NCBI GenBank assembly: GCA_001829505.1
Contig: MIBK01000015.1
Coordinates: 1 to 8,881 of the forward strand
Length of the DNA stretch: 8,881 bases
Direction of reading: 5' to 3'
Source: Spirochaetes bacterium RBG_16_67_19
GTDB lineage: Bacteria > Spirochaetota > Spirochaetia > SZUA-6 > DRHE01
Numbering within the stretch: position 1 is the stretch's first letter; each line of letters opens with the position of its first letter. This document shows, piece after piece, positions 1 through 6,091 of this stretch. Under the pieces are notes generated by a model. The model worked only from the letters and a program-made list of their open reading frames with translations. It was not told the DNA's origin and searched no databases. The translations under genes and the position numbers were made by a program.

Positions 1-146
1 TGAAAAGGGGAGGCATGTCCATGATCCTGGTCAGCGACGACTTGAAAGAGTATTCCACGCTGTGCGACAGAATACTATTGATGAAGCAGGGAAGGGCGAT
101 GGAGAGTATCAGCGCGGAGCAGCTCAGCGAGGTGCTGAAAGCGTGA
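1..146 (+). CDS. Sugar ABC transporter ATP-binding protein, RbsA type (C-terminal end only)
   Basis: This is the 3' end of a gene that begins before the window; reading starts in frame at base 3 and ends with TGA at 144-146. The 47 visible codons (KRGGMSMILVSDDLKEY...) match the tail of the second nucleotide-binding domain of RbsA/MglA/XylG ATPases. They contain the beta strand after Walker B (MSMILVSDDL, family pattern ..ilISSdl.E), then CDRILLMKQGR (family pattern sDRi.vm..Gri), and then a short helical tail. Walker A, the signature motif and Walker B lie upstream and cannot be checked. The stop overlaps the GTG start of the next permease by 4 bases (GTGA), so the two are translationally coupled. 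The product would energise import through the two permeases that follow. The short length means that only the family, not the substrate, can be read. Confidence 0.8.
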   Translation, partial: KRGGMSMILVSDDLKEYSTLCDRILLMKQGRAMESISAEQLSEVLKA

Positions 147-1117
147 ACCATTCCAACACAAAGAGAACCGGCTTTCGCCGCGCGTGGGAAGCGACGAAGA
201 ATTACCCGGTGATCCTCATCGTGGCAGGGCTGGTGGCCATCTTCTCGGCCCTGTACACGAAGCGCTTTCTCTCGCCCGTCAATCTCACGGCCACGCTGCG
301 GCAGTTCGTCACCCTGATGCTGTTCTCCCTCGGGCCTTCCATCGTGATGCTGCTGGGCTCCATGGACCTGTCCTTCATCGGCATCTGGATGCTGGGCAGC
401 GTCCTGCTGTGGATCCTCACGCCCCTAATCGGTCCTGTGTCCCTGCTGGTTTTTCCGCTCCTGGGGCTGGCCACGGGAACCCTCGTCGGATTGGTCCATA
501 CGAAAGGCAGGATACCGTCCTTCATCCTCACCCTGAGCATACTCATCACCTACTGGGGGCTGACGGTGACTATCTCCGGAGGCTACCCCCGGCCCATAAA
601 AGGCTTCGAATGGATCACGGCTTCGGTCATCCCGCGCGTGCCGACCCCCTTCCTGTGGTCCATCCCCGTCGTGCTGGCCGCCATCATTGTGGTGCTGCGC
701 ACCAGGCTGGGCACCTACTTCTGGGCCATCGGCTCCAACGAAGAGGGGGTCAGGCTCGCGGGCATCAATGTGGACCGGTACAAGATCCTGGCCTTCATGC
801 TGAGCGGCACCTTCACCGGGATCGGCTCCATCATCCTCTTCGCTCACCTGGGAGGATCGGCCCCGGTGGATTTCAACATGAACAACGTGGTCCGGCCCCT
901 GGTGGCCATCATCCTGGGCGGGACCTCGATGGCGGGCGGCAGCGGCGGTCCCCACCGGACGATCCTGGGGGTGTTCACCTTCTCCATCCTGTACCGCGGC
1001 CTGTACCTCTCGGCCCTGCGGCCGGAGATGATCGATGTGATCGTAGGCATCGTGCTCATCCTGTCCGTCATCATCAGCTCCAGGGGCACGCGGATGAAGG
1101 GAGTGGAGATCACATGA
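143..1117 (+). CDS. Ribose-type ABC transporter permease, transporter 1, first subunit (divergent)
   Basis: Integral membrane subunit of a ribose/xylose/galactose-type importer (RbsC-like, BPD_transp_2 family), 324 aa. I chose GTG 143 because it overlaps the upstream stop (GTGA), has a GAGGTG-like Shine-Dalgarno at about 128-133, and places the first membrane segment after a short basic cytoplasmic tail. An in-frame ATG at 62 lies inside the ATPase gene and would add 27 hydrophilic residues. Hydrophobic segments lie near residues 21-39, 56-71, 80-118, 124-146, 171-186, 216-235, 252-262, 272-290 and 297-312. Family landmarks are GSMDLS at 72-77 (usual form GGIDLS), GSNEEGVRLAGI at 197-208 (the ATPase-contacting EAA-like loop) and ILGGTSMAGGSGGPHRTILG at 257-276. 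The Asp-Leu-Ser core is kept, but the preceding Gly-Ile and the following Val-Gly are changed. It probably pairs with the next gene as a heterodimer. The substrate cannot be told from sequence. Confidence 0.9.
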   Translation: MNHSNTKRTGFRRAWEATKNYPVILIVAGLVAIFSALYTKRFLSPVNLTATLRQFVTLMLFSLGPSIVMLLGSMDLSFIGIWMLGSVLLWILTPLIGPVSLLVFPLLGLATGTLVGLVHTKGRIPSFILTLSILITYWGLTVTISGGYPRPIKGFEWITASVIPRVPTPFLWSIPVVLAAIIVVLRTRLGTYFWAIGSNEEGVRLAGINVDRYKILAFMLSGTFTGIGSIILFAHLGGSAPVDFNMNNVVRPLVAIILGGTSMAGGSGGPHRTILGVFTFSILYRGLYLSALRPEMIDVIVGIVLILSVIISSRGTRMKGVEIT

Positions 1118-2091
1118 GCGATCCGTGCGCCTCACCGACGCCTGTCCGGATCCGGACGCGCATAAATACGACCACGATCATGCCCGTCGTGGCCACCGTC
1201 GTGGTCATCGGCATCTTCCAGATTCTGAACCCTACCTTTTTGAGCTACCAGGGCATCGTGACCATCGTCTACGCCATGTCCTACTTCCTCATCGCCGCCT
1301 GCGGCCTGACCCTGGTCATCATGATGGGGTCCTTCGACTTCTCGGTCGTGGCCGTCATGAAGCTTTCGGCGCTGCTATGCGTCCTGTACATCGAGAAGAT
1401 CGGGCTGTGGATCATTCCACTGGCCCTGGCCATGAGCGCCCTCATCGGCCTGCTGAACGGCCTGCTGTTCGCCAAGCTGAAGGTGCCCTCCTTCATCGCC
1501 ACACTCGGGATTTCGGTGGTCCTCGACGGGATCTCGCAGCTGTCCTCGAAAGGCTTCCTCCACCTCTTGGAGCACGAGAGGTTCCGCAGCCTCTCGGTCA
1601 CCTTCATCGCGGGCCTGCCGTCGATCTTCTACTGGGCCCTCGCCATCTGGCTGCTGTGCACGGTGCTGTCGATCACCACGCCCTTCGGCAGACGGATCTT
1701 CGCCATCGGCGGCAACTCCCGGGCCGCCGCGCTGTGCAGCATCGACGTCGACGGGCACCGGATCGCCGTTTTCGTGCTGAGCAGCTTCCTGGCGGGCGTG
1801 GCCGGGGTGTTGTACGTGTCCCAGCAGGGCGGCTGGTCGATGGAAATCGGTGGGCAGATGATGATCCCCCTGTTCGCCAGCGTCGTCGCCGGCGGCACCT
1901 CCCTCCGGGGCGGGGTCGGCGGCCCGCAGAGAACCATCATGGGGGTGATCATCATCACCTGGATCCAGTCCGGTCTGCTCATGATGGGTCTGGGGCGGGA
2001 AATCCAGTTCGTGATCCTGGGCGTCATAGCCATCAGCATGGCCGTGGCCACCACCGAGTGGCGGAAGTCGACGCGGCTGATGGTGAAGTGA
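1114..2091 (+). CDS. Ribose-type ABC transporter permease, transporter 1, second subunit (divergent)
   Basis: Second membrane subunit of the same importer, 325 aa, RbsC-like. ATG 1114 overlaps the previous stop (ATGA) and follows GGAG at about 1104-1107, so the start is well supported. A polar N-terminus of about 20 residues precedes hydrophobic segments near 21-38, 50-71, 78-92, 98-119, 125-141, 168-187, 216-236, 250-262, 275-291 and 297-312. Landmarks are GSFDFS at 72-77 in place of GGIDLS, GNSRAAALCSI at 200-210 and AGGTSLRGGVGGPQRTIMG at 259-277. The last resembles the corresponding loop of the preceding permease (GGPHRT/GGPQRT), so the two are diverged duplicates and probably form a heterodimer. 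The motif residue at 76 is Phe rather than Leu, which is unusual. This is the last gene of the plus-strand unit. It ends 20 bases from the stop of a minus-strand dehydrogenase gene. Confidence 0.9.
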   Translation: MSDPCASPTPVRIRTRINTTTIMPVVATVVVIGIFQILNPTFLSYQGIVTIVYAMSYFLIAACGLTLVIMMGSFDFSVVAVMKLSALLCVLYIEKIGLWIIPLALAMSALIGLLNGLLFAKLKVPSFIATLGISVVLDGISQLSSKGFLHLLEHERFRSLSVTFIAGLPSIFYWALAIWLLCTVLSITTPFGRRIFAIGGNSRAAALCSIDVDGHRIAVFVLSSFLAGVAGVLYVSQQGGWSMEIGGQMMIPLFASVVAGGTSLRGGVGGPQRTIMGVIIITWIQSGLLMMGLGREIQFVILGVIAISMAVATTEWRKSTRLMVK

Positions 2092-2095
2092 GTTT

Positions 2096-2125
2096 GCGGC
2101 GCGGCCGGGGTTTACACCGCGCTGC
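2096..2125. terminator. Possible hairpin between convergent genes
   Basis: GCGGCGCGG (2096-2104) can pair with CCGCGCTGC (2117-2125): nine pairs including one G-U, with a 12-base loop. It sits where the plus-strand permease gene and the minus-strand SDR gene converge, and its right arm lies in the last codons of the SDR gene. No T-tract follows on either strand, so this is not a textbook intrinsic terminator. It could slow polymerase from both directions or simply be chance in GC-rich DNA. Confidence 0.25.
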
Positions 2126-2900
2126 GGATCATTCCCCCGTCGACCTTCATGCTCTCCCCGTTGACCGCGGACCCCAAAGGGCTCGCCAGGAAGGTCACCG
2201 CCGCCGCCAGCTCCTCGGGCCTGATCAGCCGGGCGAGCAGGGAAGTCGGCCTGTTTTCCTTCATGAAGCGCTTCTCTGCCGCTTCGTACTCCATGTCGGG
2301 GAAGAGGCCTTTGATGAATTTCTCCACCCCTTCGGTCCTGGTCGGACCCGGCAGCACGGAATTCACCGTGACGTTGGTACCCTTGGTGAGCTCAGCCATG
2401 CTGCGGGAGAGGGAGAGCTGCACGATCTTGGTCGCGTTGTAATGCGCCATCTCGGGCGCCGGATTGACGGCGGATTCGGAAGAGATGAACACGATGCGCC
2501 CGCTGTTGCGCTTCAGCATGCACTTCAAATAGTGCCTTCCCAGGCGCAAGCCGCTGAAGATGTTCACCTCGAAGAGGTGCTGCCACCGGGAATCGGGGCA
2601 GTCGAAAAAATCGACGGATTCGTAGATACCGAGATTGTTCACCAGGATGTCGAGCTCCGGGTGGGTCTTGATGGTTTTTTCGCAGCCGGCGGCGGTGCCG
2701 TTGTCCGCGACCAATTGCTGCAGCCTGGCCCCCGGATTGGTGCTAGTGATGATTTCGCAGGCGCGTGATACGGATTCCGCGGACCTGCCATTGACGATGA
2801 CGGTGGCTTTTTCCTGGGCGAGGGCGCGGGCGATCGCCAGCCCGATGCCCCCGGTGGAAGCGGTGACCAAAGCGACTTTGTCCTGGAGCTTGAGATCCAC
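2112..2900 (-). CDS. SDR-family oxidoreductase (last gene of the kinase operon)
   Basis: Classical short-chain dehydrogenase/reductase, 262 aa, presumably a soluble cytoplasmic enzyme using NAD(P). The Rossmann glycine motif is TASTGGIG (13-20), with Ala at the first Gly of the usual TGxxxGIG. The motif after strand 4 is NNLG (88-91) instead of NNAG. The catalytic set is complete: Asn113, Ser141, Tyr154 and Lys158 (YNATK). After strand 2 comes NGRS (37-40), and Arg39 suggests NADP(H). PGPTRTEGVEKF at 184-195 and the C-terminal VDGGMIRSAV follow a widespread but functionally undefined SDR subfamily that I recognise by pattern. Translation starts at GTG 2898-2900, preceded by AAGGAAGG six bases upstream. 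The kinase stop is 18 bases away, so the gene is co-transcribed with it. Automatic annotation might call it 3-oxoacyl-ACP reductase, but the operon points to a sugar or polyol substrate (inference). Confidence 0.9.
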   Translation of the reverse strand: MDLKLQDKVALVTASTGGIGLAIARALAQEKATVIVNGRSAESVSRACEIITSTNPGARLQQLVADNGTAAGCEKTIKTHPELDILVNNLGIYESVDFFDCPDSRWQHLFEVNIFSGLRLGRHYLKCMLKRNSGRIVFISSESAVNPAPEMAHYNATKIVQLSLSRSMAELTKGTNVTVNSVLPGPTRTEGVEKFIKGLFPDMEYEAAEKRFMKENRPTSLLARLIRPEELAAAVTFLASPLGSAVNGESMKVDGGMIRSAV

Positions 2901-2906
2901 TTGCAG

Positions 2907-2914
2907 CCTTCCTT
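2907..2914 (-). promoter_or_regulatory. Ribosome binding site for the GTG-started SDR gene
   Basis: On the minus strand AAGGAAGG lies six bases before the GTG at 2898-2900. No ATG in frame is close by, and the encoded N-terminus (VDLKLQDKVALVTAS) fits the SDR fold directly, so this site decides the start. It occupies the 18-base gap after the kinase stop codon. Confidence 0.6.
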
Positions 2915-2918
2915 TCAG

Positions 2919-4412
2919 CTACCTTGCCCACTTGAAGGTCCGTTCCACCGCCCTCTTCCAGTCGCCGTAGAGCTGGTCGCGCTGGGTTTGCCCCATCTTG
3001 GGCCTGTACTCCTTCTCGACCTTCCACTTTCGCTCCAGCTCCTCCTGGCTTTCCCAGAAGCCCACGCCCAGCCCGGCCAGGTAGGCGGCTCCCAGGGAAG
3101 CCATTTCGGTGATGACCGGCCGTTCCACGGGGAGGCCCAGGATGTCCGCCTGGAACTGCATGAGGAAATCGCTCTTGGTCGCGCCCCCGTCCACCCGCAG
3201 CGACGGGGGGGCTTGCCCGCAGTCCGCTTCCATGGCCACCAGCACGTCCTTGGTCTGGTAGGCGATGGATTCCAGGGCGCTGCGGGCCAGATGTTCGATG
3301 CCCGTGCCGCGGGTGATGCCGATGATCAGACCCCGGGCGTACATGTCCCAGTACGGGGCGCAGAGTCCAATGAAGGCGGGAACCATATAGACCCCGCCGG
3401 TGTCCGGCACCTTCTCGGCCAGGGCGCTGGCCTGAGCGGCGTCACTGATGACGTGCAGCCCTTTTTGGAGCCACTCGATGGCCGCCCCGCCGATGAAGGT
3501 CACCCCTTCCAGCGCATACTCCACCCTGTCCCCGATGCACCAGCCCAGGTCCGTGGTAAGGCCGTGCTTGGAGCGGGCCGGGGTTGTGCCGGTGTTCATG
3601 AACACCGCCAGCGCCGTCCCGTAGGAATTTTTGGCCATGCCGGGATGAAAGCAGGCCTGGCCAAAGGTGGCCGCGTGCTGGTCCCCCGCGTCCCCGGCGA
3701 TCGGCACCCTCGCACCGAACACCTCGACAGAGGTGTGGGCCATGACCCCGCTGGAGGGCAGGAGCTTCGGCAGGATCTTCTCGGGTATCCCGAGCCAGCC
3801 CATGATCTCCCGGTCCCAGCCCAGCTTATGGATGTTCAGCAGCATCGTCCGGGAGGCGTTGGAGTAGTCGGTAACGTGCGCCGCGCCGCCCGTCAGGTTC
3901 CAGATCAGCCAGGAGTCGATGTTGCCCATGCAGAGGTTGTCTCGCTCGATCTGAACCCGGACCTCCGGCACGTTGTCCATGAGCCACCTGATCTTCGTGG
4001 CCGAGAAGTAGGCGTCGATCACCAGGCCGGTCTTCTCGGTCACCGCCGGTTCGCGGCCGGCGGCCTTCAGCTCGTCGCAGATGGCGGCGCTTCGGCGGCA
4101 CTGCCAGCAGATGGAGTTGTACAGGGGACGCCCGCTGTCGCGCTCCCAGAGAATGGTGCTCTCGCGCTGGTTGGTGATGCCGATCCCCAGGATCTCCCCG
4201 GGCTGGACCCGGCCCTCTTGCATGGCCTGGGCCATGCAGTCGCGCACGGAGCCCCAGATCTCGAGAGGGTCGTGCTCGACCCAGCCCGGCTGCGCGTAGA
4301 TCTGCCGCAGCTCCCGGTAGGCCATCGAGTGGACCAGCCCCTCGTGATCGAACAGGATCACCCGGCTGCCGGTCGTGCCCTGGTCAATGGCCAGGATGTA
4401 GCCTTTCTTCAT
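2919..4412 (-). CDS. glpK: Glycerol kinase-type FGGY carbohydrate kinase
   Basis: ATP-dependent polyol kinase, 497 aa, close to full GlpK length (E. coli 502) and collinear with it. The N-terminal phosphate loop is DQGTTGSR (10-17). FGGY signature 1 is YFSATKIRWLMDN (135-147). Signature 2 spans 361-381 (GLIIGI...HLARSALE). ALRVDGG-type adenosine loop residues are at 405-410 (LRVDGG). By recalled alignment to E. coli GlpK, the glycerol contacts Arg83, Glu84, Trp103, Tyr135, Asp244 and Gln245 are all kept. The position of E. coli Phe270 is Ala269, inside YGTALAVFMNTG where E. coli has YGTGCFMLMNTG. That enlarges the pocket near the substrate and leaves room for a longer polyol (inference). Arg235 matches the E. 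coli fructose-1,6-bisphosphate-site Arg236. ATG 4410-4412 is preceded by GAGG; the upstream SDR stop is 24 bases away. In GlpK the product is sn-glycerol 3-phosphate. No glpF or glpD lies nearby. The family call is secure, the substrate less so. Confidence 0.93.
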   Translation of the reverse strand: MKKGYILAIDQGTTGSRVILFDHEGLVHSMAYRELRQIYAQPGWVEHDPLEIWGSVRDCMAQAMQEGRVQPGEILGIGITNQRESTILWERDSGRPLYNSICWQCRRSAAICDELKAAGREPAVTEKTGLVIDAYFSATKIRWLMDNVPEVRVQIERDNLCMGNIDSWLIWNLTGGAAHVTDYSNASRTMLLNIHKLGWDREIMGWLGIPEKILPKLLPSSGVMAHTSVEVFGARVPIAGDAGDQHAATFGQACFHPGMAKNSYGTALAVFMNTGTTPARSKHGLTTDLGWCIGDRVEYALEGVTFIGGAAIEWLQKGLHVISDAAQASALAEKVPDTGGVYMVPAFIGLCAPYWDMYARGLIIGITRGTGIEHLARSALESIAYQTKDVLVAMEADCGQAPPSLRVDGGATKSDFLMQFQADILGLPVERPVITEMASLGAAYLAGLGVGFWESQEELERKWKVEKEYRPKMGQTQRDQLYGDWKRAVERTFKWAR

Positions 4413-4436
4413 TTGAGCCTCGTGGAAGCCTCCACC

Positions 4437-5180
4437 TTACACCATCGAGAACCCGCCGTCCACGATCAGGGTCTGACCCGTGCAGTAGTCGGAATCCTCC
4501 GACGCGAAGTACAGCACCGCGCCGAGCAGGTCCTTGGTCCTGCCCAGGCGCTTCATGGGAATGCCGGCCGTGATCTGCCTGGTCCAATTCGGGTCCGCCA
4601 TGGCCGCCTTGGCCATACCCGTGTCCGTCGTGCCGGGCAGGATGGCGTTGACCTGGATGTTGTGCTGGGCCAGCTCCAGCGCGAAAACGCGGGTCAGGGG
4701 GAGGACGGCCCCCTTGGTGGAGCTGTAGGCGCACAGCCCCGCCTGCCCGCCGACCGCCGCGATCGAGGAGATGTTGATGATCTTCCCGCTCTGGCCTTTG
4801 ATCATCTCGCGAGCCGCGGCCGCCGCGCAGAAGAACAGGCCCTTCACGTTCACCGCCAGCAGTTTGTCCCACATCTCCTCGGTGGTCTCCAGGACCGGGG
4901 CCGTGAAGAGGATGCCGGCGTTGTTCACCAGGATGTCCAGCCTGCCGAACTTCTTGACGGTTTCCGCTACCAGGCGCTCGGCTTCCGCCTTCCTGCTGAT
5001 GTCGGTCTTGACGAACAGGGCCTTGCCGCCGGAAGCGTTGATCCCCGCGGCCACCCCGGCCTTGTCATCCAGGTCGGCAACGACGACGCTCGCGCCCTCC
5101 TTGGCCATCCCGAGCGAATAAGCCTCCCCGATCCCCAGAGCCCCACCGGTTACGATAGCGACCTTGCCTTGCAGTCTCAT
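4437..5180 (-). CDS. SDR-family oxidoreductase, probable NAD-dependent polyol/sugar dehydrogenase (first gene of operon)
   Basis: Classical SDR enzyme, 247 aa, the usual length. TGGALGIG (11-18) is the cofactor loop. Asp36 at the end of strand 2 (VVVADLDD) is the usual NAD-selecting acid. NNAG is at 86-89, and Asn111, Ser139, Tyr152 and Lys156 (YSSTK) form the catalytic tetrad. LPGTTDTGM at 181-189 covers the nucleotide amide, and IVDGGFSMV ends the protein. The start at ATG 5178-5180 is chosen because GGAGGTG sits a few bases upstream and MRLQGKVAIVTGG is the canonical SDR N-terminus. An in-frame ATG at 5321 would add 47 residues with no SDR homology and would run through the promoter. As first gene of the operon it is followed by the kinase after 24 bases. 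Enzymes of this type oxidise polyols, sugars or hydroxyacids, or reduce ketoacyl groups. A polyol or its ketose is favoured by context only. Confidence 0.9.
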   Translation of the reverse strand: MRLQGKVAIVTGGALGIGEAYSLGMAKEGASVVVADLDDKAGVAAGINASGGKALFVKTDISRKAEAERLVAETVKKFGRLDILVNNAGILFTAPVLETTEEMWDKLLAVNVKGLFFCAAAAAREMIKGQSGKIINISSIAAVGGQAGLCAYSSTKGAVLPLTRVFALELAQHNIQVNAILPGTTDTGMAKAAMADPNWTRQITAGIPMKRLGRTKDLLGAVLYFASEDSDYCTGQTLIVDGGFSMV

Positions 5181-5232
5181 CGTCCCACCTCCCGCTGACA
5201 GAAGTGTTATATTTGAACCACATCCCGATATT

Positions 5233-5261
5233 TTTTTACCATTCAACACCTCAGCCGTCAA
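5233..5261 (-). promoter_or_regulatory. Predicted promoter of the SDR-kinase-SDR operon
   Basis: On the minus strand TTGACG (-35, 5256-5261) is followed after 17 bases by TAAAAA (-10, 5233-5238). The transcript would start near 5226 and carry a leader of about 46 bases with GGAGGTG just before the SDR start codon. The spacing is ideal and the -35 matches 5 of 6; the -10 is moderate. No transcript data support it. Confidence 0.5.
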
Positions 5262-5279
5262 GTCATTTCCCGGGATGAC
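5262..5279. promoter_or_regulatory. Candidate operator: inverted repeat between divergent promoters
   Basis: GTCATTTCCCGGGATGAC has perfect 5-base arms (GTCAT/ATGAC) around an 8-base centre that contains the palindrome CCCGGG. It directly abuts the leftward -35 box (5256-5261) and ends 8 bases before the rightward -35 box (5288-5293). A repressor bound here would block both promoters. The DeoR protein encoded next door is the obvious candidate, with autoregulation (inference). The CGGGATG part (5271-5277) also has an inverted copy CATCCCG at 5221-5227. Confidence 0.4.
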
Positions 5280-5287
5280 CCTTGGCT

Positions 5288-5317
5288 TTGACATTTTATG
5301 ATCGGATATGTTAAAAT
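5288..5317 (+). promoter_or_regulatory. Predicted promoter of the DeoR-family regulator gene
   Basis: TTGACA (5288-5293) is a perfect -35 box. TAAAAT (5312-5317) matches the -10 consensus at 5 of 6 positions, with an 18-base spacer. Transcription would begin near 5324. That is well before the first usable start codon (TTG 5363), but almost exactly where homology says the protein should begin. Confidence 0.55.
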
Positions 5318-5362
5318 CCAATCACGAACAAACATAGCCGGGTTCAGGAAATCGTACACACC

Positions 5363-6091
5363 TTGCGCATCCGCAACATGGTGAACATCAGGGAGTTGAC
5401 CAAGAAATTCGATGTTTCCGAGATGACCATTCGGCGGGACCTCAACCTGCTGGCCGCGGAAAACCTCATCGACCTGATTCCAGGCGGCGCCATGCTGAAA
5501 CGCCCGGAGGAGACCGAAAGCCGCTACCTGGTCACCAAGGAAGAGTCGGTTCGCACGATCGAGAAGCTCAAGATCGGGCAGCGGGCGGTCACCCTGGTGG
5601 AGCCCAACGAGACCATCATCCTGGACATCGGCAGCACAACCGAATACCTGGCCAAGTTCCTGCGGGAGGACGCGCCGATCACGGTTCTCTGCTACTCGCT
5701 GAACGCGCTGGTGGAGGTGTACAAGAAAAAGAACTGCGCCATCATCTTCGCCGGCGGGTACTATCATCCCCAGACCATGATGTTCGAAAGCGCGGAAGGC
5801 ATCGAGCTGATCAAGCACACCCGCGCCGACAAGGCTTTCGTCTCCGCCGCCGGCATCCACGACGAGCTGGGGGTGACCACCGTCTACCCCCACGAGCTGC
5901 AGGCCAAGAAGACCATCTTGAGCTCGGCCAGAAACCGCATCCTGGTGGTGGACTCCTCGAAGTTCGGAAACACCAAAAGCGTCTATTTCGCCGACATCGC
6001 CGATTTCCAGACCATCATCACCGACAGCGGCATCCCCGACAAGTACGCGGCTTTCATCCGGGAGCGGGGCATCGAGCTGATCGTGGTCTAG
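5363..6091 (+). CDS. DeoR/GlpR-family transcriptional repressor (N-terminus uncertain)
   Basis: 242 aa counted from TTG 5363. Residues 8-40 form most of a DeoR-type helix-turn-helix, with the recognition helix in VSEMTIRRDL (18-27) and the wing ending IPGGA. The rest is the DeoRC sensor domain: DIGSTT (88-93), which in this family contacts a phosphorylated sugar; FAGG (129-132); DKAFVSAAGI (156-165); and VVDSSKFG (195-202). Family members usually have about 250 residues. In-frame codons upstream of 5363 still encode HSRVQEIVHT, which aligns exactly with helix 1 of E. coli GlpR (RHNGIIELV), but no ATG, GTG or TTG exists there before the stop at 5312-5314. The listed start is therefore the first conventional one, not necessarily the true one. 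The gene is divergent from the SDR-kinase-SDR operon and is probably its phosphopolyol-responsive repressor. Its TAG overlaps the stop of the converging permease gene. Confidence 0.85.
   Translation: MRIRNMVNIRELTKKFDVSEMTIRRDLNLLAAENLIDLIPGGAMLKRPEETESRYLVTKEESVRTIEKLKIGQRAVTLVEPNETIILDIGSTTEYLAKFLREDAPITVLCYSLNALVEVYKKKNCAIIFAGGYYHPQTMMFESAEGIELIKHTRADKAFVSAAGIHDELGVTTVYPHELQAKKTILSSARNRILVVDSSKFGNTKSVYFADIADFQTIITDSGIPDKYAAFIRERGIELIVV

Noticed and set aside
62..142. Upstream ATG start for the first permease
   Set aside because: It would overlap 85 bases of the ATPase gene and add a hydrophilic tail; GTG 143 overlaps the stop and has a ribosome binding site.
184..1113. N-terminal extension of the second permease of transporter 1
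   Set aside because: The frame is open but encodes shadow sequence of the first permease; ATG 1114 with its ATGA overlap and Shine-Dalgarno is the natural start.
1125..2768. Plus-strand open frame running from the second permease across into the SDR gene
   Set aside because: It is a frame-shifted reading of the permease followed by antisense of the SDR, with Arg/His-rich sequence and no domain.
2901..5198. Very long plus-strand open frame (765 codons) opposite the kinase and SDR genes
   Set aside because: It is antisense to three genes with intact catalytic motifs, is rich in Pro, Gly, Arg and His with no recognisable domain, and is expected from codon bias in GC-rich DNA.
5231..5237. Run of seven T as a possible terminator tail
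   Set aside because: No stem-loop precedes it, and on the minus strand it forms the -10 region of the operon promoter.
5181..5321. 47-residue N-terminal extension of the first SDR
   Set aside because: It has no SDR similarity and covers the predicted promoters and operator; GGAGGTG directly precedes ATG 5178-5180.
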